From Roseiarcus sp963761435 (GTDB lineage: Bacteria > Pseudomonadota > Alphaproteobacteria > Rhizobiales > Beijerinckiaceae), in the NCBI GenBank assembly GCA_963761435.1, contig CAVXHJ010000011.1:1-64000 (forward strand): a stretch of 64,000 nt of DNA. Reading direction: 5' to 3'. Below, piece by piece: positions 8,569-17,156 of the stretch. The notes under the pieces were generated by a model. The model was not told the origin of the DNA, searched no databases, and saw only the letters and a program-made list of their open reading frames with translations. The first letter of the stretch is position 1. Every line of letters begins with the position of its first letter. The position numbers were made by a program, and so were the translations under genes.

Positions 8569-8718
8569 TGGAACTCCTCGAGCGGCGTGAAAAGCGCGCC
8601 TGACGCTGATTTCGGCGATCTTAGCGCCGCGCCAGCGCCATTGTCATGGGGCGCGAGGCCGAGGAACGCCGCGCGCCGTTGACATCGGCCCGCCCGCCCT
8701 CTTAAGACACCGGCCCGT

Positions 8719-8803
8719 GCCCAGGTGGCGGAATTGGTAGACGCACTGGTTTCAGGTACCAGCGGTGCAAGCCGTGAAGGTTCGAGTCCTTTCCTGGGCA
8801 CCA
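8719..8803 (+). tRNA. tRNA-Leu(CAG)
   Basis: An 85-nt cloverleaf folds with a 7-bp acceptor stem (GCCCAGG with CCTGGGC), a D arm in GGCGGAATTGGTAGACGC, and an anticodon stem CTGGT/ACCAG around TTCAGGT giving anticodon CAG. It has a long class II variable arm and a T arm with GGTTCGAGTCC. CCA is encoded at 8801-8803. It stands alone, divergent from the bkd operon. Confidence 0.97.
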
Positions 8804-9051
8804 ATAGTAAACGATTTCAGCTCCGGAGGGGGACCGCGCGTTTCGACTTCTGTGGCTCAAGGCGTATCGCGCGTTCACCGCGTCGTGATTGGACACTTCC
8901 TTTTATTCATGCTCGGGAAATTGCGGCCGCACCGGACTCCCCGTCCGGATAGCCGCACAGCTGCGCGGCCGCTGCAGCGGTTAGGGAGTTGCGGGCCCGC
9001 GGGTGATTCACGAGACATCGTCTCGCGCAGGGAGTTCCGAGCCAACGCGAG

Positions 9052-9089
9052 CAGGCCCAGAAGCAATGAGCTCTGGGCCTGTTTCTTTT
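9052..9089 (+). terminator. Rho-independent terminator in the spacer after tRNA-Leu(CAG)
   Basis: A perfect 10-bp stem, CAGGCCCAGA with TCTGGGCCTG, closes a 10-nt loop and is followed by TTTCTTTT. It lies 250 nt past the tRNA, far for a tRNA terminator. No coding sequence lies in 8804-9051, so it may end a longer leader or an unannotated small RNA. The rest of 8804-9312 holds REP-like copy 3 and no credible gene. Confidence 0.75.
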
Positions 9090-9161
9090 CGCGCCATGCG
9101 CGGCTCGGAGGCCGCGGTCGCTTCGGCGGACCTCCGGCCAACATGCGCCCGGCGATCGGCG

Positions 9162-9316
9162 CTAGAGCAACTTGCACCGACTTGGAATCATCATTGCGAG
9201 GAGCGTTAGCGACGAAGCAATCCACGGGAACGCAAGGCCCCGACGCTCTCATGGATTGCTTCGGCTCACGCTCGCGAATGACGAGTCTGGTTCCACCCAA
9301 ACGCAACATGCTTTAG
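9162..9316. repeat. REP-like intergenic palindrome, copy 3 (most complete)
   Basis: The left arm reads CTAGAGCAACTTGCACCGAC, then CATTGCGAGGAGCG and CGAAGCAATCCA. The right arm reads TGGATTGCTTCGGCTCACGC, GCGAATGACG and ends with CGCAACATGCTTTAG. The arms are inverted relatives, and the core matches copies at 3412-3480 and 4916-5013. The right end overlaps the last bases of the convergent DUF1622 gene. Confidence 0.65.
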
Positions 9317-9684
9317 GGATCGACGGCTGGCGGGTTCGGCCTCTGCCTGATCTCGCCGAGATCGCGTTCGAGAAAATAGTTGAGGAACGTGCGGATCGCG
9401 GCGATCGCGCCGAGCCGCGCAACTTCATCCCAGCTGGTGGTGATCGCGGTTTCCAATACGTCGGCGGCCAGCTGGAAGGTGAGGCCGGCGACGAGCCAGC
9501 GGCCGAGCCTGAGCCAGACGTCGCGCTCGTGATGGCCGTCGGATGAGGCGAACATCGTCCACAGGCCCTGGAAGAAGGCTTCGATTGCGCCGACGATGAT
9601 CAGGATCAGCGCCAGCCAGTCGATGACGTCGACGGCGGCGTTTGTGGCAAGGACTAGCCAGTCTTTCAATGGCCCGGGTTCCAT
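9313..9684 (-). CDS. DUF1622 family membrane protein
   Basis: This 123-residue protein has an amphipathic start, a first membrane helix (VIDWLALILIIVGAIEAF, residues 19-37), a polar loop with DVWLRLGRWLVAGLTFQLAAD, and the segment ETAITTSWDEVARLGAIAAIRTFLNYFLERDL. That pattern (RLGRWL...L.FQLAAD...T..PSWD) matches DUF1622, a small inner-membrane family of unknown function. It is the last gene of a minus-strand run behind the methyltransferase (29 nt). The C-terminus overlaps the edge of a REP-like repeat. Confidence 0.85.
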   Translation of the reverse strand: MEPGPLKDWLVLATNAAVDVIDWLALILIIVGAIEAFFQGLWTMFASSDGHHERDVWLRLGRWLVAGLTFQLAADVLETAITTSWDEVARLGAIAAIRTFLNYFLERDLGEIRQRPNPPAVDP

Positions 9685-9713
9685 CGGCGGCCGTCGCTCC
9701 TGTCCAACGTCGC

Positions 9714-10994
9714 TTACTCCGCGCTTGACTTTTCAACGTGCGCGGGCGCGTCGAACACGATCTGATCATGGCGCCAAAGCCGCTCGATAAACTCGCGGCC
9801 CTGGTCGAGCGAGGCGCCCTCCGCCGCCTCGCGCAGAATCACGCCAACAGTGCGCTTGCCGTCAATCGCTGCGAGGACGCGTTCCTGAACGGGATTGATG
9901 GAAAGCGCGAGGTCGGGATAGCCGTGCGCCCGGTTGATCAGGACCGCCGAGGCGCCGGGCGGCAGCCGGTCGCGCACGGCCAGCGTCCAGGGCAGCCGGA
10001 GGGGAATGTAACCGAGCCAGCCATCCCCCTCGAACGCGATCGGCTGGCTTTCGCCGGGGCGATCGTCGCGATAGGCGATGAATTCGTGCTTGGCCATTGT
10101 TCCCCGCAGCAATTCGACCGCGGCATGCTGCTCGGGCGCGGGCAGCGCGGCGAGACGCGGCGCGTGCGGCGTCGCGGCGATCGCCCCGCATTGCGGAAGG
10201 TATGGCGCCTGCTCGCGCCAGCGGGCGAATTTGAGTCCGCAGCGGTCGAGCCAGGCGTAAAGTTCGGGAACCGTGTAAGCGCGATCGACCGGATGAAGAA
10301 GCGCGTCGGCGAGCGCGTCGGGCGCTCTGAAATCCTTGGCGCGGCGCACGGCCGCCGCGATCGGATGGTCCTCCGGGAGCGCGCCAATCACAGCGCCGAG
10401 CTCTCGCAACTCGTCTTCGTTCGCGCGGACGCCGAGAAGGCGGCAGTATTCCTGCATCATGTAGATCCCGGCGCGCCCATAGGCCGCATAGACCATGACG
10501 TGCAGCGCGCCCTCTCGCGCCAGCGCCGCGCGCAATGAGCGCAGGCCGAGGTCCGGGTCGGGCAGATGGTGCAGCACTCCGGTGCAGACGATCTCATCGA
10601 ACGTTTGACCCAGCTCGCCGACGTCTTCGACCGCGAACCGGCGGAGGTGCAGATTTTTGACTTCGTATTTTCGCTGAAGCTCGCGGCTGTGGCCGAGGCT
10701 CGCTTCGCTGATGTCGATGCCCGTCACCTGCGCATCCGGCTCGCGCATCGCATGGATGACGGCCTGGGACGTGCCGCAGCCGGCGATCAGAATCCTGCGG
10801 TCCGGCGCCGGTTGGCGCGTCGGCCAAAGGAGAAGCGACAGCGCCCGGCGGCGATCGGGATTGCGATGGAGGTCGCGGCGCCGCTCAAGGTCGCGGAGAG
10901 GCGCCGGATAGGGATGGCTCTCGTAAAAGGCGCGCACCTCCTCGGCCGGATCGGCGGGCCGTGACTTGGTTTCTTCCACCGAAGCCGCCCGCAT
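9714..10994 (-). CDS. SAM-dependent methyltransferase with an unassigned C-terminal domain
   Basis: The N-terminal 230 residues form a class I methyltransferase fold: motif I is ILIAGCGTSQAVIHA (about residues 68-82), followed by VTGIDISEASLGHS, FAVEDVGELG and the motif IV-like FDEIVCTGVLHHLPDP. The preceding FYESHPYPAPLRDLE resembles the lead-in of small-molecule methyltransferases. Residues from about 290 onward (EFIAYRDDRPGESQPIAFEG and on) do not match a family I recognise. The ending VLAAIDGKRTVGVILREA resembles the PqqD-like or winged module seen after some methyltransferases. The substrate is unknown. It follows the sulfatase by 67 nt. A GGAGG site precedes the ATG closely. Confidence 0.8.
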   Translation of the reverse strand: MRAASVEETKSRPADPAEEVRAFYESHPYPAPLRDLERRRDLHRNPDRRRALSLLLWPTRQPAPDRRILIAGCGTSQAVIHAMREPDAQVTGIDISEASLGHSRELQRKYEVKNLHLRRFAVEDVGELGQTFDEIVCTGVLHHLPDPDLGLRSLRAALAREGALHVMVYAAYGRAGIYMMQEYCRLLGVRANEDELRELGAVIGALPEDHPIAAAVRRAKDFRAPDALADALLHPVDRAYTVPELYAWLDRCGLKFARWREQAPYLPQCGAIAATPHAPRLAALPAPEQHAAVELLRGTMAKHEFIAYRDDRPGESQPIAFEGDGWLGYIPLRLPWTLAVRDRLPPGASAVLINRAHGYPDLALSINPVQERVLAAIDGKRTVGVILREAAEGASLDQGREFIERLWRHDQIVFDAPAHVEKSSAE

Positions 10995-11061
10995 CCAGCC
11001 TCCAAGAAGCCCGAGCGGCGGCCAAGTGGCTTCCGCTCGGGTCGCTATCGCCCCGCCCAGC

Positions 11062-12609
11062 TCAGTGCATGCCGGCGGCTGTCTCGTGCATAGCCTTCAA
11101 TGCGTCGTCGAGCGTGAAGGTGTTCGGTTTCTGGATCGGCGGAAAGTCCTTGAAGGTCGCCGCCCACTGCGACGCCACCGCCTGCGCGCCGTAGATCATG
11201 AAGACGCGGCGCAGGAACCAGTCGTAATAGCTGTTCGACGTGATATCCGCCCGCTCGTAAGGATCGGTTCGAAGGTTGAAGAGCTTCGGCACCCTGAGCT
11301 TGATGAACGGCTCCGCCCAGATACGGAGCGTACCGGGAGCGCGCTGCTCCATGAACACGACCTTCCAATTGTCGTAGCGCAAGCCAAGCACGTCGCCGTC
11401 GTCGCTCAGGTACATGAAGAAATTGCGCGGACTCTTCTTCTCCTGCCCCGTCAGGTAAGGCGCCAGATTATAGGCGTCGAGGTGGTTCTTGTAGGTGCGC
11501 CCGATCGCCTGATAGCCGGCCTTCAGCTTCTCGGTGATGTCGGGCTCGCCCGCCATGGCGAGGAAAGTCGGAAACCAGTCGTGGTGCTGCACGATCTCGT
11601 TCGAGATCTGGCCCGGCTTGATCTTGCCCGGCCAGCGCACCACCATTGGAACCCGGAACGCGCCTTCCCAGTTCGAGTTCTTCTCGTTGCGGAACGGCGT
11701 CATGGCGGCGTCCGGCCACGAGTTCATGTGCGGGCCGTTGTCGGTCGAATACATGACGAAGGTGTTGTCGGCGATGCCGGCTTCGTCGAGAAAGTCGAGC
11801 GCCTGGCCGACGTTCTTGTCGTGGTCGATCATTGTGTCGTGATAGGGCGACTGCCACCGCCCCGCCTGTCCCTTGCTCTCGGGCTTCGTATGCGTGAAGG
11901 CGTGCATATGCGTGAAGTTGAGCCAAACGAAGAACGGCTTGCCAGCGTCATTCGCGTTCTTCATGAATTCCTTGGCGCGCGCGACGAAATCGTCGTCGCA
12001 GGTTTCCATGCGCTTCCTGGTGAGCGGGCCAGTATCCTCGATTTTCTGCTTGCCGACCTTTCCCCAGCGCGGCTGCACGGTGGCGTCGTCCGTATCCGTC
12101 GCGAAGGAGTGCATGACCCCGCGCGGCCCGAACGTCTTGTGAAAGTTCGGAAACTCCTTCTCATCGGGATAGTCGTCGGCTTCCGGCTCTTCCTCGGCGT
12201 TAAGGTGGTAGAGGTTGCCGTAGAACTCGTCGAAGCCGTGGTTGGTCGGCAGCATCGAGTTGAGATCGCCGAGGTGGTTCTTGCCGAACTGGCCGGTCGC
12301 ATAGCCCTGATTTTTGAGGGCCGCGGCAATGGTGATGATCTTCTCGTTCATGCCGATCGGCGCGCCCGGAATGCCGACCTTGGAGAGGCCGGTTCGATAG
12401 ACGCTCTGCCCGGTGATGAACGACGAGCGGCCGGCAGTGCAGGATTGTTCGCCGTAGGAATCGGTGAACAGCATCCCTTCTTTGGCTATGCGGTCGATGT
12501 TGGGCGTCTGATAGCCCATGAGGCCATGCGAATAGCAGCTCAGGTTGGCGATGCCGATATCGTCGCCCCAGATGACGAGGATGTTCGGCTTGTCTGTCTT
12601 CTTAGGCAT
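11062..12609 (-). CDS. Type I sulfatase (formylglycine-dependent arylsulfatase family)
   Basis: The enzyme hydrolyses sulfate esters using a formylglycine made from the Cys of CTAGR in the motif SCTAGRSSFITGQ (about residue 63), a match to C-x-P/A-x-R. Metal ligands are visible as NILVIWGDDIG at the N-terminus and YSTDNGPHMNSW near residue 290. GYATGQFGKNHLGD is the second sulfatase signature. It is 515 residues from MPKKTDK at 12609, chosen for its AGGAG site; the extension to 12681 is not convincing. No signal peptide is seen, so it would act in the cytoplasm, unusual for many sulfatases. The activating enzyme is encoded three genes upstream on the same strand. The substrate is unknown. Confidence 0.93.
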   Translation of the reverse strand: MPKKTDKPNILVIWGDDIGIANLSCYSHGLMGYQTPNIDRIAKEGMLFTDSYGEQSCTAGRSSFITGQSVYRTGLSKVGIPGAPIGMNEKIITIAAALKNQGYATGQFGKNHLGDLNSMLPTNHGFDEFYGNLYHLNAEEEPEADDYPDEKEFPNFHKTFGPRGVMHSFATDTDDATVQPRWGKVGKQKIEDTGPLTRKRMETCDDDFVARAKEFMKNANDAGKPFFVWLNFTHMHAFTHTKPESKGQAGRWQSPYHDTMIDHDKNVGQALDFLDEAGIADNTFVMYSTDNGPHMNSWPDAAMTPFRNEKNSNWEGAFRVPMVVRWPGKIKPGQISNEIVQHHDWFPTFLAMAGEPDITEKLKAGYQAIGRTYKNHLDAYNLAPYLTGQEKKSPRNFFMYLSDDGDVLGLRYDNWKVVFMEQRAPGTLRIWAEPFIKLRVPKLFNLRTDPYERADITSNSYYDWFLRRVFMIYGAQAVASQWAATFKDFPPIQKPNTFTLDDALKAMHETAAGMH

Positions 12610-12710
12610 TTCCACTCCTGTCCTTGAATTGAATCTCCAACGGAACAATCCCTCCCGGCGCAGCGACCTGGAAGCACTCACGACAATTCAGCTTTGAGCC
12701 ACGCGCCTCC

Positions 12711-13157
12711 CTATTCGAACGGTCCGACGTGAAACGCCATGCTCATGATCGCTGCAACGCCGATCAGGAGGAGGATGAGCGCCGTGATCAGAGTGAACGA
12801 CACAGGAAAGATGGTCTCTCCGTGGATGAGCCCTTCCGCCCGCATCGACTCCCTCAAATGGCGCAGACCCAGCATGAACTGCACATGGTAAATGATGCCG
12901 ATAATAAGCATCACGATGCCCAATCCCACCAGGGCAAGGCCGAAGTTACGCGGCGCCGCAGCCTTGGTGATGATATCCTGATCGCGCAGCTTCTGGAACA
13001 CTTGCGCGATGGTGAACCCAAAGCCGATCAGCGACAGCGAGGTGCGGATCACCGACATCAGCGTGCGGTCGGCGCTCATGCGCGTGCGCTGAAACGACAT
13101 GCCGGTTCGGCGCGACGCGAGGTCGGTGTTCGTATCGAACTTGAGGTCGCCCGCCAT
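12711..13157 (-). CDS. DUF202 family membrane protein
   Basis: This 148-residue protein has three predicted helices: SLSLIGFGFTIAQVF, FGLALVGLGIVMLIIGIIYH and FTLITALILLLIGVAAIMS. The N-terminal pattern LASRRTGMSFQRTRMSADRTLMSVIRTSLSLIGFG matches DUF202 (YidH-like), with its A.eRT.LawiRTslali consensus. The start at 13157 (MAGDLKF) has GGAGGA upstream; the longer frame overlaps the preceding gene. It lies between the sulfatase and another small membrane protein in the same run. Function of the family is not established. Confidence 0.88.
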   Translation of the reverse strand: MAGDLKFDTNTDLASRRTGMSFQRTRMSADRTLMSVIRTSLSLIGFGFTIAQVFQKLRDQDIITKAAAPRNFGLALVGLGIVMLIIGIIYHVQFMLGLRHLRESMRAEGLIHGETIFPVSFTLITALILLLIGVAAIMSMAFHVGPFE

Positions 13158-13183
13158 CGTCCGTTCCTCCGCGCCCCCTGTCC

Positions 13184-13690
13184 CTAACCGGACGCCGGCC
13201 GAGCGACCCAATGATACGCGATGCGCTCAAAAGGACCGCGAAGTACGAGGTATGGAACGAACGCAAGCAGAATCGCTATCACCGCGGCCTGGATGGGATA
13301 GAAGGTGTCGAGCACTCTCCACTGATAGATGACGTCCATGACGACGCCAAGGATGATGATCCTCGCCGTGGAGACGATTCCCTCCCAGAGGCGCCCCGAG
13401 CGCCCCTGAGGGTCGCGAACGCCATGGATCAAGGCCCAGACATAGGGCCTCCGCCCGGTGCGCGCGTCCTTGATCCCGTCGCGCAACGCGGCGATAATCG
13501 CCATCGCCGGTTGCAGAATGAAGCGGAACGTCATCGGGCCGCCGGGCCTGTCAAGGATGTCGCGCCATAAGCGACCGAGATTCTCGTAGGAATCCCCGTA
13601 CCAGACAACGCCAACGACGATGAGTCCGAGGAGGAGCGCCACGGCGATGCGCGCCTGAACGATCTGCGTCCTAGATGGCGCGTCGGTCAA
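13184..13690 (-). CDS. Uncharacterised small membrane protein
   Basis: This 168-residue protein has helices at residues 15-30 (VALLLGLIVVGVVWYG), a weaker one near 55-68, one near 108-120 (IIILGVVMDVIYQW) and one near 130-148 (IQAAVIAILLAFVPYLVLRG). It starts with TTG at 13690, overlapping the FGE stop as TTGA, so it is probably translated by coupling. Conserved-looking features are SYENLGRLWRDILDRPGGP and the C-terminal PFERIAYHW. I do not recognise a named family. The position between FGE and DUF202 suggests an accessory role in the same pathway, but nothing in the sequence proves it. Confidence 0.75.
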   Translation of the reverse strand: MTDAPSRTQIVQARIAVALLLGLIVVGVVWYGDSYENLGRLWRDILDRPGGPMTFRFILQPAMAIIAALRDGIKDARTGRRPYVWALIHGVRDPQGRSGRLWEGIVSTARIIILGVVMDVIYQWRVLDTFYPIQAAVIAILLAFVPYLVLRGPFERIAYHWVARPASG

Positions 13691-14673
13691 TGCGCGTCGG
13701 CCCCGCGCACGACGCAGCGAAAGCCGACGTGGCTCGTCGATGTGTCGACTGGCTCAGCGTGGCGGGCGGCCGGGCGGTAGCGGCGGCAATAGTTCGGCGC
13801 GCAGAGGTGCGAGCCGCCTTTCAACACCTTTCGTGGAATGCGAATCTCGGGCTGGCAGGAATCAAAGCTCTCCCGCTCCGGCCCGCCGCGCGGGTTTTGC
13901 GGCACGCAGCAGGCCTTGGGCGCGTCGGCGGGATGTCGCGTTGACCAGAAATCGGTCGTCCACTCCCAGACGTTGCCGATCATGTCATGGATGCCGTAGC
14001 CGTTGGGCGGGAAAGACCTGGCCGGCGAAGTGCGCTCATAGCCGTCGAGTTTCTGGTTCTCGTGAGGAAACGCGCCCTGCCAGGTGTTGGCCATCGCCTT
14101 GCCGCCGGGCGACATTTCGTCGCCCCAGGCGTATTCCGCGCCCTCGAGCCCGCCGCGCGCCGCATACTCCCACTCGGCCTCGGTCGGCAGTTCCTTGCCG
14201 GCCCAGCGCGCGTAAGCCTCGGCGTCGCGATAGGCGACATGCACCACAGGATAGTCGTCCATGCCGCTGATCGAACTGCGCGGTCCGTACGGCCTGCGCC
14301 AGTCGGCGCCGAACTTGAACTGCCACCAATTGGACCAATCCTTGAGATCGACGGGTCCTTTAGGGGGCGAAAAGACCAGCGAGCCCGCCTTCAGCATGTG
14401 CGGCAGCGCGCCGGGATAATCCTCCGCCCTTGGCGCGATTTCGGCGAAGGTGACGTGGTTCGTCGCGTTGACGAACTTGCGGAACTGGCGGTTCGTCACC
14501 GGCGCGGCGTCGATCCAGAATGGGCCGACACCGACCCGATGGGCCGGCGCTTCCTCGGGATAGTGCTGATCCGAGCCCATGCGGAATTCCCCGCCCGGCA
14601 GGAAGACCATGTCGGCGAACGGATCGGCGCGCGGCGCCTCGACCCGTCGGGAAATCTGACCCTGTGAACTCAT
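13687..14673 (-). CDS. Formylglycine-generating enzyme (SUMF1/FGE family)
   Basis: This enzyme oxidises the Cys of the sulfatase C-x-P/A-x-R motif to formylglycine using oxygen and copper. The 328-residue protein shows the FGE-sulfatase fold: FLPGGEFRMGSD at the start, PVTNRQFRKFVNAT, PVVHVAYRDAEAYARWAG, LPTEAEWEYAARGG and NGYGIHDMIGNVWEWTTD. The decisive C-terminal motif GGSHLCAPNYCRRYRPAAR contains both active-site cysteines, spaced as in human FGE Cys336/Cys341, so this is a true FGE rather than a non-catalytic paralogue. The start at 14673 (MSSQGQISRR) follows an AAGGG site. It heads the minus-strand run that includes the sulfatase and is divergent from the LacI gene. Confidence 0.95.
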   Translation of the reverse strand: MSSQGQISRRVEAPRADPFADMVFLPGGEFRMGSDQHYPEEAPAHRVGVGPFWIDAAPVTNRQFRKFVNATNHVTFAEIAPRAEDYPGALPHMLKAGSLVFSPPKGPVDLKDWSNWWQFKFGADWRRPYGPRSSISGMDDYPVVHVAYRDAEAYARWAGKELPTEAEWEYAARGGLEGAEYAWGDEMSPGGKAMANTWQGAFPHENQKLDGYERTSPARSFPPNGYGIHDMIGNVWEWTTDFWSTRHPADAPKACCVPQNPRGGPERESFDSCQPEIRIPRKVLKGGSHLCAPNYCRRYRPAARHAEPVDTSTSHVGFRCVVRGADAH

Positions 14674-14832
14674 CGCGCCCTTCTGGATCGAAAGGACCGC
14701 ATGCATACCATCAATTCGCAAAATTGCGACCCTCGATCGGAGCCGCCTGGACCCTGCGCAGGAACGGCGGGCGCCGTAGGCCCCCGGCGATGCGAATCCC
14801 GGTCTCCGCCTCGGATGCATTCAAATTTGCGA

Positions 14833-14861
14833 TTGACCTTCCCTCGCGTTTGCCAGATAAA
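14833..14861 (+). promoter_or_regulatory. Putative sigma-70-type promoter for the LacI regulator
   Basis: TTGACC (14833-14838) is followed after 17 nt by GATAAA (14856-14861), a good match to the housekeeping consensus. Transcription from about 14868 would place the start codon downstream of that point, favouring the GTG at 14919 over the ATG at 14789. Confidence 0.5.
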
Positions 14862-14918
14862 TTCTTTTGGAACGATCTAAATCGAGAAGCAATCCTCGGA
14901 GGAAGCCTGCGCCCGACC

Positions 14919-15917
14919 GTGAAGGATATCGCGCGGCACGCGGGGGTGTCGGCGGCGACCGTCTCTTTGGTGCTGCGCAACAGTCCCCTGGTTGCGGCCG
15001 CCACCCGAGCCGGCGTCCAATCGTCCATGGACTCGCTCGGCTATGTCTACCATCGCGCGGCGGCAAACCTGCGCATGCGCCTGACGCACACTGTCGGGCT
15101 CGTCATCTGCGAGATCACCAATCCCTTCTACGCCGAGCTCGCCGCGGGAATCGACGACGCGCTCGATCAGGCAGGCTGGGTCGCCTTCGTCGCCAACACC
15201 GCGGAATTGCCAACCCGCCAGAGCCGCTTCATCGCCCGCATGCGCGAACATCGCGTCGACGGCATCCTGCTCGCCCCGGCCGAAGGCACCGCCTCCGCCG
15301 ACGTCGACGAGCTGAAACGCAACGGCATTCCGGTCGTCCAAATGCTGCGTCGCGTCGGCAGGCAGGGCGCAGACTATGTCAGCGCGGACTTCCGGCTCGG
15401 AATGACGCTCGCGGCCGAGCATCTGATCCGGCTCGGGCATAAGCGCATCGCCTTTGTCGGCGCCGCCCGCCGGGTGTCGCCGGCGCGAGAGCGAACCGAG
15501 GCCTACCGCGCCATCCTGCCCAGATTCGGATTGGCCGTCGGGCCGATCGTCAATTGCCTTCCGACGCGAGAGGGCGGCGCCGGAGCGGTCGGGCAGCTCT
15601 TCCGCGACAAATCGAGCGCGCCGACTGCCGTGATCTGCCATAACGACCTTTGCGCGCTTGGCGTCATGCTGGGTCTCGCCGATCTCGGTCTCGTTCCTGG
15701 CCGCGACGCGGCGGTCGTCGGCTTCGACAATATCCCCGAGGGCGCCATGCACCGGCCGGCATTGACCACAGTGGCCATTGGCGCTCGCCAGATCGGCGAG
15801 GAAGGCGCCCGCCTGTTGCTGCGCCGGATCAAGTCGCCGGAAGGCGCGCCCGAAAGCATCATCCTGCCGCCGAAGCTCGTCATTCGCGAAAGCTGCGGCT
15901 CAAGACCACCGATGTGA
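14919..15917 (+). CDS. LacI-family transcriptional regulator
   Basis: The N-terminal helix-turn-helix reads VKDIARHAGVSAATVSLVLR, a textbook LacI recognition region, followed by the hinge-helix region and a periplasmic-binding-protein-like effector domain (VGLVICEITNPFYAELAAGI, HRVDGILLAPAEG, AVVGFDNIPEGAMHRPALT). The hinge region has GYVYHRAAANLRMR. It is 332 residues from the GTG at 14919; GGAGGA lies at 14898-14903, so a CTG at 14907 is also possible. An ATG at 14789 would add a tail lying upstream of the predicted promoter. It precedes the ABC transporter genes on the same strand and probably controls them in response to their sugar. Confidence 0.9.
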   Translation: MKDIARHAGVSAATVSLVLRNSPLVAAATRAGVQSSMDSLGYVYHRAAANLRMRLTHTVGLVICEITNPFYAELAAGIDDALDQAGWVAFVANTAELPTRQSRFIARMREHRVDGILLAPAEGTASADVDELKRNGIPVVQMLRRVGRQGADYVSADFRLGMTLAAEHLIRLGHKRIAFVGAARRVSPARERTEAYRAILPRFGLAVGPIVNCLPTREGGAGAVGQLFRDKSSAPTAVICHNDLCALGVMLGLADLGLVPGRDAAVVGFDNIPEGAMHRPALTTVAIGARQIGEEGARLLLRRIKSPEGAPESIILPPKLVIRESCGSRPPM

Positions 15918-15972
15918 GAAGCGAATCCTGTTCGACGCGGAAGCGCGAACTTGAAAAAGGGAGGAAAGCACC

Positions 15973-17079
15973 ATGAAAGTTGAAGTCAGTCAGCAAGCCT
16001 TGCTCGTCGGCGCTATCGCGCTCGTCGCGATGGCCGCCGTTGCGCCCGCCCGCGCCGACGCCGTGTCCGACGCCAAAGCCGCGGTGGCGAAATACGCCGG
16101 GCCGCAAACCACCTGGGAGGGGCCGACGAAGGCGCCGAAGCCCGAGCCGGGCAAGAAGATCGTCTTCCTTTCCGGAGACGAGCAGAACGACATTTCTCAT
16201 CTCTACGGCGTCTACATCAAGGAAGCAGGCGAGAAGCTCGGGTGGAACGTCACCGTCATCGACGGCAAAGGCAGCCCCACATCCTGGCTTGCCGGGATGA
16301 ATCAGGCGATTGCGCTCAAGCCGGATGGCATCGCGCTCTTCGCAGACGCTGCGAGCCTGCAAGACCCGATAAAGGCCGGCGTGGCGCAGGGCATCAAGTT
16401 TGTCGGCCTCCACGCCGCGGGCCTGCCGGGCCCGCAACCCGATCTCAATCTGTTCGTCAACATCCAGGAGGATCCGCGCGAGATCGGCAAGGCGGAAGCC
16501 GACTGGGCGATCGCCGATTTGGACGGCAAGGCCCACGTCGTCATTCTCAGCCACAACGAATATGCGATCGCGAAAGTCAAATCGACCGCGACCAAGGACG
16601 AGATCGAGAAGTGCCCAGGCTGCAAGGTGCTCGACTACGTCAACTCTCCCGCTTCCGAGGCGGCGCAGCGTCAGCCCCAGCTGACAACAAGCTGGGTTCA
16701 GCGCTTCGGGCTGCCGATCTACGGGACTTCGGTTGGCGACAACGACTGGGATTTTGCCGTGCCGGTGCTGCGCTCGGGCGGCGTCAAGACGGATGAAGCG
16801 AAGCTGATCGGGGCCGATGGCAATCGCTCCGCCTACGACCGCATCCGCAAGGGCGATCAGTATCAAACGGTGACGGTCAGCGAGCCGATCGAATTGCAGG
16901 CGTGGCAGGCGGTCGACGAGCTCAACCGCGCGTTCCACAACGAGCCGCAGAGCGGATTCGTCCAGCCCCCGTTCCTGGTCACCAAGGAAAACATCCATTC
17001 CGAAGGCGGCGACCAGAACACCTTCATCCCGAGCAACAACTATAAGCAGCACTATCTGGACATCTGGGGCGTCAAGTAG
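15973..17079 (+). CDS. Sugar-type ABC transporter periplasmic binding protein
   Basis: A signal peptide (LLVGAIALVAMAAVAPARADA) precedes a periplasmic binding domain of the RbsB/Peripla_BP_4 class: KIVFLSGDEQNDISHLYGVY, GWNVTVIDGKGSPTSWLAGM and KPDGIALFADAASLQ are the usual strand-helix repeats. The 368-residue length is slightly above that of RbsB. Two cysteines (KCPGCKVLDY) may form a disulfide. A strong GGGAGGAA site precedes the ATG. It is followed by the ATPase and permease, completing an importer. The ligand cannot be read from the sequence. The cyclase-family hydrolase at the operon end suggests a lactone- or amide-type compound rather than a plain sugar. Confidence 0.92.
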   Translation: MKVEVSQQALLVGAIALVAMAAVAPARADAVSDAKAAVAKYAGPQTTWEGPTKAPKPEPGKKIVFLSGDEQNDISHLYGVYIKEAGEKLGWNVTVIDGKGSPTSWLAGMNQAIALKPDGIALFADAASLQDPIKAGVAQGIKFVGLHAAGLPGPQPDLNLFVNIQEDPREIGKAEADWAIADLDGKAHVVILSHNEYAIAKVKSTATKDEIEKCPGCKVLDYVNSPASEAAQRQPQLTTSWVQRFGLPIYGTSVGDNDWDFAVPVLRSGGVKTDEAKLIGADGNRSAYDRIRKGDQYQTVTVSEPIELQAWQAVDELNRAFHNEPQSGFVQPPFLVTKENIHSEGGDQNTFIPSNNYKQHYLDIWGVK

Positions 17080-17156
17080 CCCCGATATTGACCCGGCGGG
17101 GGCGGACCCGCCGGGCCTCATCCAATCGATCGAACATAGAAACCGGATGATCGATC

